This document shows positions 1 to 11,509 of a DNA stretch of 64,000 nt, one piece after another. The position numbers and the translations under genes are program-made. Position 1 is the stretch's first letter. Every line of letters starts with the position of its first letter. The stretch comes from Rhytidiadelphus loreus (Eukaryota > Streptophyta > Bryopsida > Hypnales > Hylocomiaceae), in the NCBI GenBank assembly GCA_947034895.1, contig OX344763.1:46871025-46935024 (forward strand). The letters run 5' to 3'. Under the pieces are notes generated by a model. That model saw only the letters and a list, made by a program, of their open reading frames with translations, was not told the origin of the DNA and did not search any database.

Positions 1-460
1 AAGAAATTTACCATCCATAATTCTTACGGTTGTGTTTTATTTTCCAATGCAATCTCTATTATGTTTAGTTTGAATTTGTATGGTGAATCCATTATAAAAT
101 TAGATCCAACTATGAAGAATGTGGGATTCTTGATTAATGTAGACCACTTTCGGAGAGCTCCAAAAGAAGGGGTTTGGGAATTGAGGGATAAATACCTTTT
201 ATTCATTTCTGGTGAAGTGTGATTGACACATTATGAATTGCGTGGGAGAACAAAACTCAATATAATCAATTATGCATTGCAATATACAATGCATAGGATG
301 GGTGTAGGAAGATGGTTGTTCAAATATCCCATAAGGATTGGGTGTGACAGCATGAGCTCCCATATAACTTTCATCATGTGCTTCATCAAGCACCATGAAG
401 GTGCAGCTGGGAACTAATTGTCACAATTAATTGTCATAGCTATTTCCCAGCTGTTTTCAT
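1..460. other. AT-rich sequence, no gene seen
   Basis: No open frame with protein-like composition or convincing splice signals is visible here. The short ORFs look like chance frames. The stretch runs directly into a 77-bp tandem array. Confidence 0.5.
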
Positions 461-768
461 GGTTTTGTTCAAATTTTATTTATGTGTACATTCATAGGTA
501 CCCAAATATTAAAACTTGTTTCATATTCATTAAACATGGTTTTGTTCAAATTTTATTTATGTGTACATTCATAGGTACCCAAACATTAGAACTTGTTTCA
601 TATTCATTAAAAGTGGTTTTGTTCAAATTTTATTTATGTGTACATTCATAGGTACCCAAACATTAGAACTTGTTTCATATTCATTAAAAGTGGTTTTGTT
701 CAAATTTTATTTATGTGTACATTCATAGGTACCCAAACATTAGAACTTGTTTCATATTCATTAAAAGT
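461..768. repeat. 77-bp tandem repeat, four copies
   Basis: Four head-to-tail copies start at 461, 538, 615 and 692, exactly 77 bp apart. Each contains TTATTTATGTGTACATTCAT followed by AGGTACCC. The copies are nearly identical (for example AAATATTAAAAC versus AAACATTAGAAC), so the array expanded recently. The ORF running through it is an artefact: 77 is not a multiple of three, so the reading frame changes in each copy. Confidence 0.95.
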
Positions 769-1214
769 ATAGCCATCATATTTACAAACAAAGGGATTAA
801 ATCAAGGGCATACATTTGTACATTTTCAATATTTGGGGATTTCAAACTTGTGAACCAAGAATAACGGGGCACAACATTTATGGGTATATATTTTTTGAGG
901 GGGTTCACAAATATAAACCATTGAAGTATTGGGCCCTAACCAATTAAACATTCATATACCATGAACTGTTTAGCAAAATATGATCATCCATCTGAGATAA
1001 ACAATCCATGCATTGTTTAGCAAAATCATAGTATAGAAATGTAAAATGAAGTTCTTTGTCAAGCACATTGCTATTTCACATGTCTAGCATGACTTTAGTA
1101 CTATTATCTTCATAAATAACTTATTTCTTTCTATGATCCCACTTCAAAAATCAAAATAGGTACTTATGCCATGGTACAAGGTTGCCATTTGATGCACCAC
1201 AACAATGTCTCCAG

Positions 1215-1795
1215 TCACAAACGATTTGCCTGTGGCACAAGGTTGTCCAAGTTTGCCTGTGCTTGGTTTAACCTATTATTGGTCCGCTCAAAGATATCCG
1301 TGGTGTTGATTTGAACGCTCAGAGATTGTGTAAATGCACGTTCCGTCCCGTGCTCATCATCCTAAGGTGGAATTGTCATTAGTACATATGATATTCACAT
1401 AATGGGGTAAAAAAAATATTAACCTAGCAGGTATATTTACTCGTGTTGTGGTATCCACACATTGCACTAACCTTAATGAGTTGTAACAACAAGCATCCAT
1501 TCTCAGACTCGGAAAGTTTCTCAACATCCTCAAATTCTTCTAATAAAGCCCTGCATCTCCCGGCCCCCCATATCAATGAATATTAAAACATAACAACTAA
1601 ATATGGGTATTTTTAGCATATAATTTTATAATACAAGTTTTGTATTAGAACAACCGAACCTGAGGTTTGTGTAATCTTTTCCTTGCCGAACCCACACATA
1701 TTCTTCCATCATGGCCCACCCCTCCCTAATGGCCTCATCAAATTTGGTTCCCCAAACAATATCGCATGTGTTTTGTATCAAACAGATCACTCGTC
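1215..1795 (-). CDS. 3' end of an unidentified spliced gene (three exons)
   Basis: Three minus-strand exons join with consistent phase and ordinary GT-AG borders: 1660-1795, 1472-1550 and 1215-1361. The last exon ends in TGA at 1215-1217. The joined C-terminal part is about 120 residues with motifs such as TKFDEAIREGWAMMEEYVW, LLEEFEDVEKLSESENGCLL and TNNRLNQAQANLDNLVPQA. It is acidic and helical and I do not recognise it. Possible upstream exons lie at 1943-2048 and 2113-2226, but their phases do not join cleanly, so the 5' end is unresolved. This is probably a real host gene fragment. Confidence 0.6.
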
Positions 1796-2745
1796 CTGCA
1801 ACAAATAAGCACTAAAAGTGAAATGAAATGTCCACCACCAACTATCCATCTATAATTGTTCATTAATACATGTTCATTTCATTATTCAAGGATTCAAATC
1901 ACCTATACAAAATGAAGGGCAATATTTTACTCACCCATTTTGCTGGCTTGGAAATGGCCTTTGGACTCATTGCACTGGCCATAATGAGCAAAGCAATACA
2001 ATTTGAAGCCTTTTCAGAAGTCCTTAATCCTATTTCAAAGATCACAAATCAATTCCAATAGAATAGTCATTGTCATGATGATTCTCCCACCTATTAAAAA
2101 GATATACTCTACAATACAAGTGGATGACAATAAGGAAGTCAAAGGCAAACTAAACAAATTTTCACTGGAAATATTCATGGTCGAGAATAATTCTGACTTC
2201 CTCTGAGCACTTGCTAAATTGGACACCTGCCATTAAGCTTGTAAGAAGCCAAATAACTAATCATTAGCAATGCAAGAAGATTCAATTTGAATAAGCTACA
2301 TAACAACTGAGGCCCGCCTACGTTACTATAGCCCCCCAAAATGAAAGAGAATCAATGAAGAGCCAAACGAATCATTTTCATTTGAATTGCTAATTGTTTT
2401 AAATGTAAATTTAGTGTACACTTTTTAGGTGGCTTTACACCCATTTGTATGTGCATCCTTATTATTCAACTACTTTGCCACAATGAATGCAATTGCTGTT
2501 TCAAGGCCCTCTACATCAAATGGCTTTGATATTCTCACTATCCTAAACTAATGGAAAAGATTTTGGGTTCATTGAAGTATACAAGAAGTGTCTGCTGGAT
2601 TATTGGTTGTTTGTTGGAAACCAAAAAACCACTAGACCTCCACAACATTGGGCCCACATTCAGCCACTACAAGGCAGGTGAACTACAAGGCGCAGTTATG
2701 AAAATTATGGACCACAGGCTGGAACAACCCATGAAATACCCGTGT
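1796..2745. other. Possible upstream exons, otherwise no gene
   Basis: Candidate minus-strand exons at 2113-2226 (motif SNLASAQRKSELFSTMNIS, preceded by a CAG acceptor) and 1943-2048 (motif CIALLIMASAMSPKAISKPA, followed by GTGAGT) may belong to the gene ending at 1215. The remainder is AT-rich without recognisable content. Confidence 0.35.
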
Positions 2746-2749
2746 TTGC

Positions 2750-3175
2750 CAGGGGCGCATGCGCTAACCCTAACAAGGATACTAGGGCGACTGCGCTTGG
2801 GGCGATTGCGCGTGGGGATACTGAGGGTCCGGTCCAAGGATCCCTCGTGTCTTTCAAGGGCGAACTCGGGTCAGGGCGACCTCGGGTCCTTGAGGGGGAA
2901 ACACATTTCAAAATCCCCCCCTCCATCAAGGCGAGTGCGCATAGGGGGCGACTGCGGGTCAAGGAAGAAATGCAAACTCCTTGACCCACAGTCGCCCCCT
3001 ACGTGCAGTCGCCCACATGGAGGGGGAGAAAGACACCAAATAATTTTTATCCCTCAATCAGGGCGATTGCGCGTACGGGGCGACTGCGGGTCCCCAGTTC
3101 ACTTCCAAAATCATACTTGGGATTCTAGGGCGACCGCGCTTGGGGTGACTGCGGGTATGGGCATGTTTCACGAGA
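2750..3175. repeat. GC-rich minisatellite, GGGCGACTGCGGGTC type
   Basis: Imperfect copies of GGGCGACTGCGGGTC, GGGCGATTGCGCGT and complements such as GACCCACAGTCGCCCC recur with variable spacing. The base composition stands out sharply against the AT-rich flanks. Because the motif occurs on both strands, it can fold back. A second block of the same repeat follows at 3805-4235. ORFs running through it are low-complexity artefacts. Confidence 0.85.
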
Positions 3176-3480
3176 TGGGTTTTTGTGGGACCCCTCCTAT
3201 CATATTGTTTATAATTCCCTTTAATCATATGTTACTTCCTCCATTTTCTTTACAAATTCAATAACCTAAAAAAATCCTAGGTTTTGCATTAGCTCTTCAA
3301 CACTTCTTTTGCAAGAAGTTCCAAATGAAAGTTTTATGTACGTTCAAATAGTGGGGAGGTGTAATTAGATTTATTTGGGCATGTTTCACGAGATGGTGTT
3401 TTTTGGGACCCCTTTCCCATATTGTTTCCAATTCCCTTTGATCATATGTTGCTTTCTCCTTTTTTTATACAATTTCAACA
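3156..3480. repeat. Direct repeat, about 105 bp, two copies
   Basis: The segment starting GGGCATGTTTCACGAGATGG at about 3156-3262 recurs at about 3376-3480 with scattered changes. Both copies share GGGACCCC, AATTCCCTTT, ATCATATGTT and a T-rich tail. The period is about 220 bp, so part of the unit is unrelated spacer. No coding content is seen. Confidence 0.8.
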
Positions 3481-3599
3481 AGACCAAAAAGAAATGATTT
3501 TGCTTTAGGTCTAAAACACTACATCTCGTGTAGGATGTGCAAGTATTTTATGTAGGTTTAATGATTTGATTCTAGATAAATGTTTTATTATTGTTTACC

Positions 3600-3637
3600 A
3601 AGGTCTAGGGTCTAGGGTCTAGGGTTTAGGGTTTGGA
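3600..3637. repeat. Short telomere-like array
   Basis: GGTCTAGGGTCTAGGGTCTAGG-like units lead into GGGTTTAGGGTTTGG, which resembles the plant telomere repeat TTTAGGG. It is too short and too diverged to be a telomere. It is probably an interstitial relic or part of a promoter-type telo-box cluster. Confidence 0.7.
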
Positions 3638-3804
3638 AACCCTTTTACATTGTGAGAATAATTCTTCCATTGCCTTGCCATGTCTTTGATATGAACTGAC
3701 GCCTAACATTTATTACCAATTCAGTAAGTGAGATAAGGAAAAATCAATTAGAATCTCCTCCAGATGCTAATTAGTGTTGGGTTTGTTCTTTGAAATGGTT
3801 GTTG

Positions 3805-4235
3805 GTTTAGGGCGACCTCGGGTCAGGGGCGACCGCCGGTCATCGAGGAAGAGAGAAACATATTTGAATCAGGGCGACTGCGGGTCAAGGAAGGAGACAC
3901 CAATTTTTGGGAAAATGCAAACTCAATCTCCAGTAGGGCGACTGCGCGTAAGGGGCGACTGCGGGTCCTAGAGGAAGACACCAATTTGGCGGAAAATACT
4001 CAATGAGGGCAACTGCGGGTCAAGAAGACTTCTTTGTGGGCGACCACGCGTGCAAGTTTTGGGATGGTTTAGTTGGTACCTGTGGTCGCCCACGATCCGT
4101 AGTCACCTTTGATGCGCAGTCGTCCATTCCCGCTGTCTTCAGACCCGCAGTTGCCCCTTTTCTGACCCGCAATCGCCCCCTTCCGACCCGCAGTCACCCA
4201 AACGCACGCGCCCTGAGGCGACTTCGAGTACTTAA
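3805..4235. repeat. GC-rich minisatellite upstream of the kinase-like ORF
   Basis: Second block of the GGGCGACTGCGGGTC family. The G-rich motif lies on the plus strand in its left half. In its right half the complement is on the plus strand (ACCCGCAGTTGCCCC, GACCCGCAATCGCCCC). The block ends about 170 bp before the start codon of the kinase-like gene, the same arrangement as at 7800-8110 before the next gene. Confidence 0.85.
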
Positions 4236-4408
4236 GCGTTAGCCCCACTTCTGATTCTCACCTTACTTTAGCCTTGCGCACTGTCTTTCACCTACCTTTA
4301 GGTGGCTGGATGCGTGTCCGTGGGCTAGGGTCTCAATTGGGGGGGGAATTTTAGCCCTTTCAATCTACGAATTTTGAACTACGGTTTTGAATTATTGTGA
4401 AGTACAAC
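4236..4408 (+). promoter_or_regulatory. Leader/promoter segment shared with the gene at 8.4 kb
   Basis: Between the minisatellite and the start codon lies a segment alignable to about 8110-8260: GCGCACTGTCTTTCACCT, a TGCGTG core, GCTAGGG, a run of G, then ATTTTAGCCC. The same ordered blocks precede the coiled-coil gene near 8.4 kb. Two unrelated proteins therefore share one upstream module, either by duplication of a promoter or through a common mobile carrier. No clear TATA box is visible. Confidence 0.6.
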
Positions 4409-6004
4409 ATGGCTTTTCCACATGAAGGCAACACTACAAGGAGAAAGTCTTTATGGGATCTGGACCTCGATGATCCAATTTTTTTCGAGGTTCCGATAGC
4501 TTTAAATGAAAACGAAGAAGGAGGGAGTCAAGAGCGATGGAAGGGCAAGAAGCAGAAGTCAGTACATGACAAGGACTCCAACTATCCTCCCCCAAGTTAT
4601 ACCCGATATGCATACAAAGCGTGTCTCCAGTGGTACGCAGGGAAAAGTGTACAATTCTTGGAGGCAAGCTATTTGAGGTGTCCTACAACTGGTAGTGTGG
4701 CCTTGCCAAACGATTTACAGGCACGGATTTTAACCAAACTAAAGGGATCCGATGATTTCGCAGACATTGACTTGACGTATTCTTCGAGACTATTTGAATG
4801 GCTTGATAACACATTGAAAGCGATGATGTTCAATACCAAAAAATTGATGGAGGAACATCGACCATTACTTCCAATAGTAGAGGAATCAAAAGACATCAAG
4901 GCATTTCGACAAAAGATGGAGTGGTGGTCCAACGCAGTGAAGAAATTGGCAAGAGGCTTAGCAAGGGGTTTTAAGTGGAAAAATGCAATAGTGCAGGCAG
5001 CATTTGCACGAGATGGTGGATTGTATGTCACATGGATCCCCGATACGGCAAAAGTGGTGCCCCTTAGTGCTTTTGAACGTGAAGGGGGGTATGCAAAAGT
5101 GCATAAGGTACGCATTGAAGGAATGGATACAATTCCAAGCTACATCGCTTTTGCAGGGAAAATATCCAAGGCAATAAGCTCACGCGAGGGGAGAGCGCAA
5201 CAATCCATGGAGGCCCTTGCATGCCCCTTAAACCACCCTAGAATCATTAAGTTTTTTGCCATTCATTCTCGTACAAATGAAGCGTACACTTTGTGGTGGA
5301 ATGGGGGCCATTTGAATGAGTTGAGGCATTTAGATCATTCTGTATCACCAACCATTGACTGGTATGAAATGCAAAAAGCCACAAGACTTCCTAAAGAGAA
5401 ACAAAAAGAACTTGGTCTCTTCCGAAGGCACAAGGCAAAGTTAGCATGGGCTTTAATAGTATATGTGACAAATCTCATGCACAAGTGCTACGTGCTACAC
5501 AATGACTTGTCTCCCATGAACATCATGTTGCATTTCCCGGATTATTCAAACGACATAATCAACATTGGAATTTGTGATTTTGGAGTATCAAGTCGTTTTG
5601 ATGAAAACGCGCCTTCACATTTTGGAAAGCCATCTAAGGTCGAGAGGGATCAATACCAAGAAGGTCGTTGGTGGGTTGCCCCGGAGTTGTTTTATGCATA
5701 TGGACCTCCAAATTCCGATACAAGCATACCGATCATGCAACAGCGGTATAAATATACGCAACAATCAAACTCGTATTCTATTGGGAAGTTGACCGAATGG
5801 ATGCGAATTGGTGATATGGACGACTGGGACAAGGATTTGTTCAAGAGCCGCGAGGGATCAATGTACTTCGGAATGAAGTTGCGTGAACTCGTGAACCCTG
5901 ACCCAAAGAAGAAACCAACATGTATAGAGATCACAAATTCCCTTATGTCTCCACCATGGTCCATGATGCCCCAGGAATTGGTGTTCCGAGACTCACCTTT
6001 GTAA
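4409..6004 (+). CDS. Protein-kinase-like protein, intact single-exon ORF
   Basis: A 531-residue protein from ATG 4409; an in-frame GTG lies 12 bp upstream. The N-terminal 200 residues are unrecognised and rich in W, K and R. The kinase-like part has a glycine-loop-like EGGYAKVHKV, a candidate ATP lysine in YIAFAGKI, a catalytic loop VLHNDLSPMNIML (HND instead of HRD, Ser where Ser/Thr kinases have Lys), CDFGVSSR (DFG) and WWVAPEL (APE). The catalytic Asp, Asn and DFG Asp are kept, so activity is possible; the changed loop makes substrate class unclear. There is no signal peptide or transmembrane segment. It is the only long accessory ORF here without an internal stop, which suggests selection or a recent origin. 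The upstream minisatellite and leader are shared with its neighbour at 8.4 kb. Confidence 0.75.
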   Translation: MAFPHEGNTTRRKSLWDLDLDDPIFFEVPIALNENEEGGSQERWKGKKQKSVHDKDSNYPPPSYTRYAYKACLQWYAGKSVQFLEASYLRCPTTGSVALPNDLQARILTKLKGSDDFADIDLTYSSRLFEWLDNTLKAMMFNTKKLMEEHRPLLPIVEESKDIKAFRQKMEWWSNAVKKLARGLARGFKWKNAIVQAAFARDGGLYVTWIPDTAKVVPLSAFEREGGYAKVHKVRIEGMDTIPSYIAFAGKISKAISSREGRAQQSMEALACPLNHPRIIKFFAIHSRTNEAYTLWWNGGHLNELRHLDHSVSPTIDWYEMQKATRLPKEKQKELGLFRRHKAKLAWALIVYVTNLMHKCYVLHNDLSPMNIMLHFPDYSNDIINIGICDFGVSSRFDENAPSHFGKPSKVERDQYQEGRWWVAPELFYAYGPPNSDTSIPIMQQRYKYTQQSNSYSIGKLTEWMRIGDMDDWDKDLFKSREGSMYFGMKLRELVNPDPKKKPTCIEITNSLMSPPWSMMPQELVFRDSPL

Positions 6005-7799
6005 TAGGATAGTCTAGAGCAAGACTTTAGTGCTACAAGCAATGAGCTTGGTGGCCAATTATGTGTTGCTTACTTTGTAATATTTTCCTATAATATATGA
6101 AGGAATTTTATGCTACGCGCATTGTCTTTAGAAAAACAATTACTCAATGGGATATTTGTCAAATTATATATATTGAATATGGCCTTTTACACATTGTTAT
6201 GCAAAGTGTAACAACTTTTGAATTCAAATGTTCTTGATCCTTTTTGATTCCGTAGTATATAATGGACGCAAGGAAAATAAGAAAATGAAAATAAATTAGT
6301 TGGTAATTGATGTTCAAGACTTGTATCATTTCTAGAGTAAAACGTGCTAGTATGCAATTGAAATGAATTTTACTTCCATGGTCATTGAATTCAAATAGTT
6401 GTGCTTTCAATCCCCCCCAAAATGTAAGTCATACATCATTTACATTCTCTTATTATTTTCTCTATTCCCAAAAAATAAAAGCATTTTTTTTTCCTTTCCT
6501 ATTTATTCTAATTCAAATATAGGAAAAATAAATTTTATACTTTTTTGTACTTTTCCTTTTTATTCGTATTTTACCTATTTCAAAATAGATGAGAGATGTT
6601 TTTATTTATTTATTTAACCTTTTTCGCTCTCTTCCTATTTTTTCTATTTGGAAAAAAGGAAGTTCATTGACTTCTTGCCACCATTTTGTTTTTTTGGACA
6701 ATGAAACAAGAGTTGATATTGCAAAGAAGATATGTAGCCCCATAATCTTTGTCATTTATTAAACACGCAATTCGAGAAAACTTGAATGAATTCAATAATA
6801 AATATAAATCTGGTTTTATTATATATATTATTTCTAGTAGCATAATGTTTCCCTACCATATTCTTTTTTTGGGTATATGTCATCCAAATTGATAAAAACA
6901 CACATTCTTTCATAGATGGTTGGAGTATGATATAAGTCCAACAATGACTTTCATTTATAGATTTGTGTCCGTACAAGAAATTTTGCTATTAGGCATGTAA
7001 TTTACCAAAATTAGTGTCTGTAACATAGTATGTAATTTGAGTCTACATCCAAAAATAATTAAATGAACATCTCATATCAAAACAATTACAAGGACATTAT
7101 TGTTACAATTGCAATGGTTAATAATCATAACATTGGTTATTAACAATTGAATTAGTTATTAACAATAAAATTAGTCATTAACAATGAAATTAGTCATTAA
7201 CAATGAAATTAGTCATTTACAATAAAATTAAGAATTAACAATGAAATTAATTAATAACAATAAAATTAATTAATAACAATAAAATTGGTTATCAACAACT
7301 TCTTTTAAAACAATTGCAAAGATTTAACTTTTGTTCAGATAATCAATAAGGAATCCATTTGTACCACAACCCACCTCAACCCTAGTGGCTCCCCAAATAT
7401 AGTATAAAGTATAAACTAGTATTCCATAAATTTTGCAACACAAATGGGATTGAGCTCACAATCCGTTTTTTTCCCCTGGCGATTTGGTGCTCAAAAGCAA
7501 CAAAAAATTTAGGCTAGCTACAAGCTATAGGAATTTTTTAGGAAAATTTTGGATGAAATTGCCAGAAAAACTTCAAGTTCTAAAAAAATCTTCAATGAAA
7601 TCGCCACAATGTAAATGAAAATAGAATTATAGATATGTAGTATCACATTTTCTATCCAGTACGTGGATGAATGTTGAAGCTTGGAGCACCCTCCTAACAT
7701 TTAATATCGCCACTTTCCCAACGCAAGGAAAAATGGAAAAAAAAATATCACAATCTATAAACATGTACTAAGAAAGAAAAGAAAAGTCCATGCACTAAT
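6005..7799. other. AT-rich intergenic stretch
   Basis: No gene is recognised in this segment. It contains T-rich runs (6430-6660) and a tandem array of about 19-21 bp at 7120-7300. The ORFs within it are short and have no supporting splice signals. Confidence 0.55.
7120..7300. repeat. Tandem repeat of about 19-21 bp
   Basis: Units of the type ATTAACAATGAAATTAGTC repeat about eight times, decaying toward ATAACAATAAAATTAATTA at the right end. It is AT-rich and has no coding potential. Confidence 0.85.
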
Positions 7800-8112
7800 A
7801 GACGGACCCGCGGTCGCCTTCGCAAAGTGGACCGGAAGTCGTCCTGGACCCGCGGTCGCCCAAGACCCGCAATCGCCTAGGACTCGCAGTTGCCATCGCA
7901 AAGTGGACCGGAAGTCATCCTAGACCCGCGGTTGCCCAGGACCCGCAATCGCCCACTCGCCTGGGCTCCTTAGACCCGCGGTCGCGTTGGAGCACATGTC
8001 CAGACCTGCAATCGCCCCACTTTAGGACCCGCGGTCGCCCTTGTGCACTTCCAGTGACCCGCACTCGCCCCACTTCTGGACCCACACGCACCCCAAGGGC
8101 GACCTCAGGTAC
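7800..8112. repeat. GC-rich minisatellite upstream of the 8.4-kb gene
   Basis: Here the family has GACCCGCGGTCGCC and GACCCGCAATCGCC on the plus strand, joined by spacers such as AAAGTGGACCGGAAGTC that themselves repeat at about 7821 and 7901. It is followed by the leader module shared with the kinase-like gene. The CpG-rich block is isolated in AT-rich DNA. Confidence 0.85.
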
Positions 8113-8427
8113 ATCAACGTTCTCCTCCACACCTATAGTCGCCACTTTCATTTTCCCTGGCATTCTGCGCACTGCCTTTCACCTGCTGACGTGGTTGAAT
8201 GCGTGCACAGAAGCTAGGGGTTTGAGTTGTGAGGGGGATTTTTGCCCCTTTGCACGGCTCATTTTATTCGCACTTGGATGACATAGGGTGTTTCCCGAGA
8301 ACATTGTATTTTTGTAAATGTTAAATGTGATAGGATTACATTTAGCATTTTTTACACCTACGGTTTAGGCTTGCAACCCTAAACCGCATAGTACTTAGTT
8401 GGCTATTTTTGAGACGAATTGATCATT

Positions 8428-9836
8428 ATGGAGGGCGAGGACTCTCAACCGCCACATGGTATGTCAAAATACCAACTTTGGCTCACCAAAAAGGCGGTTC
8501 GTGACAAGGATCGTAAAAGGAGCAGCAAACCTCGCAAGAAGCGGGTACCCATCTTGTTGCATCCAAAGATGAAGGCTTTTTTGGGATGGGAAGCAGAACT
8601 AGAGCCTTGGACATATGAAACTGTAAACAAATATGTGGATTGGTGCCACATCAACAAGTTGTTTCCGTTTTGGCGACACACTTTGCACGTGAAGTCTAAT
8701 AAGGCAAATTTGGCTTACTGCAAGAGTGTTGTCTTCCAGCGAAGGTGTTTGGAGGTATGGCAACAACTCTATTTGGAGTCCCAGCCTTATCGAAATGACA
8801 ACTTCTCTTTCTATCTTGTGCAAATGGTGTACGTTGAAGTTCAATTGAAGAAAAATGTAGATTGGACAACCTTGAAGGAGCTTCCTATCGGTGACCGCTC
8901 GGACACACCGATAGTGCTGGATGAAGAAGGACTTCTTCAAGCAAATCAGAAGCTTTTAGAGGCAAAGCCTGGCAAGTTGGCTGTTGGTGATGACCAAGTT
9001 CAATGGTCTTCAACTTCTAGCTCAGATGAGCACACTCATGAATACGATGGATATTCTTTTGAGAGTGACGACGAAGACATTGGCAAAGAAAAAAAAGAGG
9101 CGGCCGAGGACGTTCAAGTTGACAAGAAGGGAAAGAGGAAGCTTGAGGAGCCGCAATCATTGTCCAAGATTAAAAAACAAAGCTTAGATGTTCATGTATC
9201 GATGAATGTAGACCATTCTGGTGCAGACAGTGGGTCTAGGGGAAGCAGTGACAATGGTTCGGAAGACAATTTGGAGATGTTAGGCACTAAGATCGAAAGT
9301 GCACGAGCAGCTTTGATTTCAATAGTAGCGGATCTTCTGAATTTGAAAGAGAAAGTACAACATCTTCCAGTGAATCCAAGTGTTGTGGATGGGTTGAAGA
9401 AGGAGTTAGAGGCGACTGAAAACGCCATTGCTGAAAATGAGAAGATTTACTCTAAGTTAAACAAAAGTAGAGTAAATTATTTCAAAAAGATCGAAGAGGG
9501 GCGTGCACATATTTCCGATGATTTAGCGGTGCTTCAAAATAAACTTGATCTTTTGCAACGTGAGAAATGATCCCATCAAAGCGAAAGGAGAAGCTTGAAT
9601 CTTCAAATACGTGAGCTAGAGATGGAATATTATGATGATGCCTTAAAAGAAGCCAAAAAAGAGGGCATCTTGGCTTTAGCTCCGGATTATGGTAGTAATA
9701 TAGAAGAAAGAGCAACGCTTTTTTATTTGGTGAAGCTACTGGAGAAGAAACAAGAGTTGTTACACGAGGGCATATTGGACTTGGAGTGCCACATCCGGGT
9801 TTTTAAGGACTTTGTGAATAGTGGAAAAAGTGCTTA
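8428..9836 (+). pseudogene. W-domain/coiled-coil family member, one in-frame stop, RING part absent
   Basis: ATG 8428 opens a frame with one TGA at 9568-9570 that then continues in the same frame to TAG at 9834. Residues about 50-150 form a conserved unit also present at 11.5-14.0 kb and 26.3-28.5 kb: WTYETVNKYVDWCHINKLFP, then a WR...N.ANL.YC pattern, then RRCLEVWQQLY, then NVDWTTLKELP. An acidic Ser-rich linker and a long Lys/Glu-rich coiled coil follow. The other two copies continue into a RING finger and a C-terminal domain; this one stops at the coiled coil. It may be a truncated pseudogene or a short paralogue. The function is unknown. Confidence 0.6.
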
Positions 9837-10024
9837 GTGGTTGGATCTAGTGTGGTGGAAACAAAACATTTTGGCCTTCCAATTTTTGATTTTCTAAAGG
9901 TTTTGTGGAATAAAAAAATTCACACCTTTGTCTTTGAAATGTACATATGTTTTTATTATATTTTGAATACAAGGGCTATGAATTTGGTGTCTTTGCAAGA
10001 ATGGATGTCAGAGATGGTACCTAC
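9837..10024. other. Spacer, no gene
   Basis: AT-rich sequence downstream of the coiled-coil gene, with nothing recognisable. It ends where the fold-back copy of the TTAA-element family begins. Confidence 0.5.
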
Positions 10025-11170
10025 GGGCTGAAATTTTGGACTGAATTTTTGAAACTTTATTTGAAGATAGAAAAAATGATTACCTTTGTGGTAATATAAC
10101 TTTTTTTCCAATCGGTGCCCAGGAACAAAAGTTATGTCCATATAGTCCAAACTCCAAAGCAGGGGAGAACGGGCAGCAAAAAAATGTGACAAGCATTTGA
10201 ATTTATTTTTCTAAATTTATTTTCCTCATAGATTATAATTTTGTCTATCCGGAAAGCTTTTTTTCATTTCATTTGGATTTTTTATGAGAAAGTTATGGAC
10301 AATCTTGTTTATTACGCAATTAGAGCTTTTGGTGGAAAAAATACCTTGTAAGATTAATTTAGAAACGCAATTTTGGCAATTGTTCAAAAAAAGAAGTTTC
10401 ACATGGTTTAGTTTGCTTGCTAGAACAATCTGACTGTGGGGATTAGTGCATTTTAATTCTATCTTAGAAAGAAAATAGATTTTCATTCAACCTCGTATGT
10501 ACTTCTATTCTACAATTTTTTTAAGAATGAAAATTAAGTTTTTTTGAAAACCTTTTTTGTACTTAGACTCTCAACTCAATTCTCCACTATATTTGTTTAA
10601 AGCTCAAAACTCTGTAGTGCAAGAAATTAAAGTGAAAAATGTTCAAAGTCAAATAATCTAGTCCAACAATGTGCTGAAAAAATTGTTTTTTTTCACTTAA
10701 ATGCGGATATCTTGCTATCTGTAAGATGAAAAATTCTGAAATTTTTTCCACACATTTTCATACTAGTAAGGTGTAAGATCCTATGGTTATATGTGGGAAA
10801 ACCACAATTTTCAAAAAATATTTTGGATACTTTAAAAAATTGTTGAGTAGAAGTAGGTAAGATCTAGTTGTAAAATTTAAATAATGAATGTCTCTAAAAT
10901 GGAATGAAAATGGTGAGAGTGTGCTATCAAGTGAAGTTAACTATGTGACTTGAACTAATTTTTTTTAGATTGTAGAAATTGCATGGAGAAACAAATCCTA
11001 CAAGCAACTTTTAAAAGAAGAAGCTGTAGACTCAAATTGCCCGCCAAACAAAATGGTCCATAACTTTCTCATAAAAAATCTGAATGGAATTTATCAAATT
11101 TTTCCATGTAAACAAAAACATAATGTATGAGAAAAAAATTCAAAAGAAAAAAATTCATTAAAAGATTTGA
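10025..11170. mobile_element. Decayed TTAA-family element arranged as a fold-back
   Basis: The left part (about 10025-10835) matches the element at 52018-52927 in the same orientation: both have a CAATCGGTGCCCAGG-type block followed by AAAGTTATG, and both have CTAGTAAGGTGTAAGATCCTA-type blocks. The right part (about 10836-11170) matches the same family in the opposite orientation, for example TTGTTGAGTAGAAGTAGGT versus TTGTTAAGTAGAAGTAGGT at 61.9 kb. The locus is therefore two inverted partial copies. The termini are too diverged to place exactly and there is no coding capacity. Confidence 0.6.
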
Positions 11171-11509
11171 AGATTGCAATTTTGTGGGGACCATGTATGG
11201 AATCATTGTGTGAGGCACTACAACAAATGTATTTGCATTTCACCAATTACATTTTAGGCTACATATGTATAAGTATGCCTAAACCTTCAAAACCAAAGCA
11301 ATAGAAGGTTGTTGTCAATAAGCACAATAATACAATACACAGCCAAGGCGGTATAGTTTTAGAAGCCAACATCTTAACCCTAACTCTTGCTAGAGTACTA
11401 CATTGTGCAAGTATGGATATGCTACGGCCCTTATACTATGGGCCTTACATCTTGTATACTACTACGATCAACTAGAACCACTGTTGAAGTAAGTATCTCA
11501 TATAAATGT
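11171..11509. other. Downstream flank of the RING-family pseudogene
   Basis: No gene or repeat is recognised. It probably includes the 3' untranslated region of the minus-strand gene ending at 11510. Confidence 0.4.

Noticed and set aside
2551..3264. 237-residue ORF on the plus strand
   Set aside because: Its second half runs through the GC-rich minisatellite and changes composition abruptly. It has no domain and no splice support.
7120..7300. CRISPR-like array
   Set aside because: The units are contiguous with no unique spacers, and the genome is eukaryotic. It is a plain tandem repeat.
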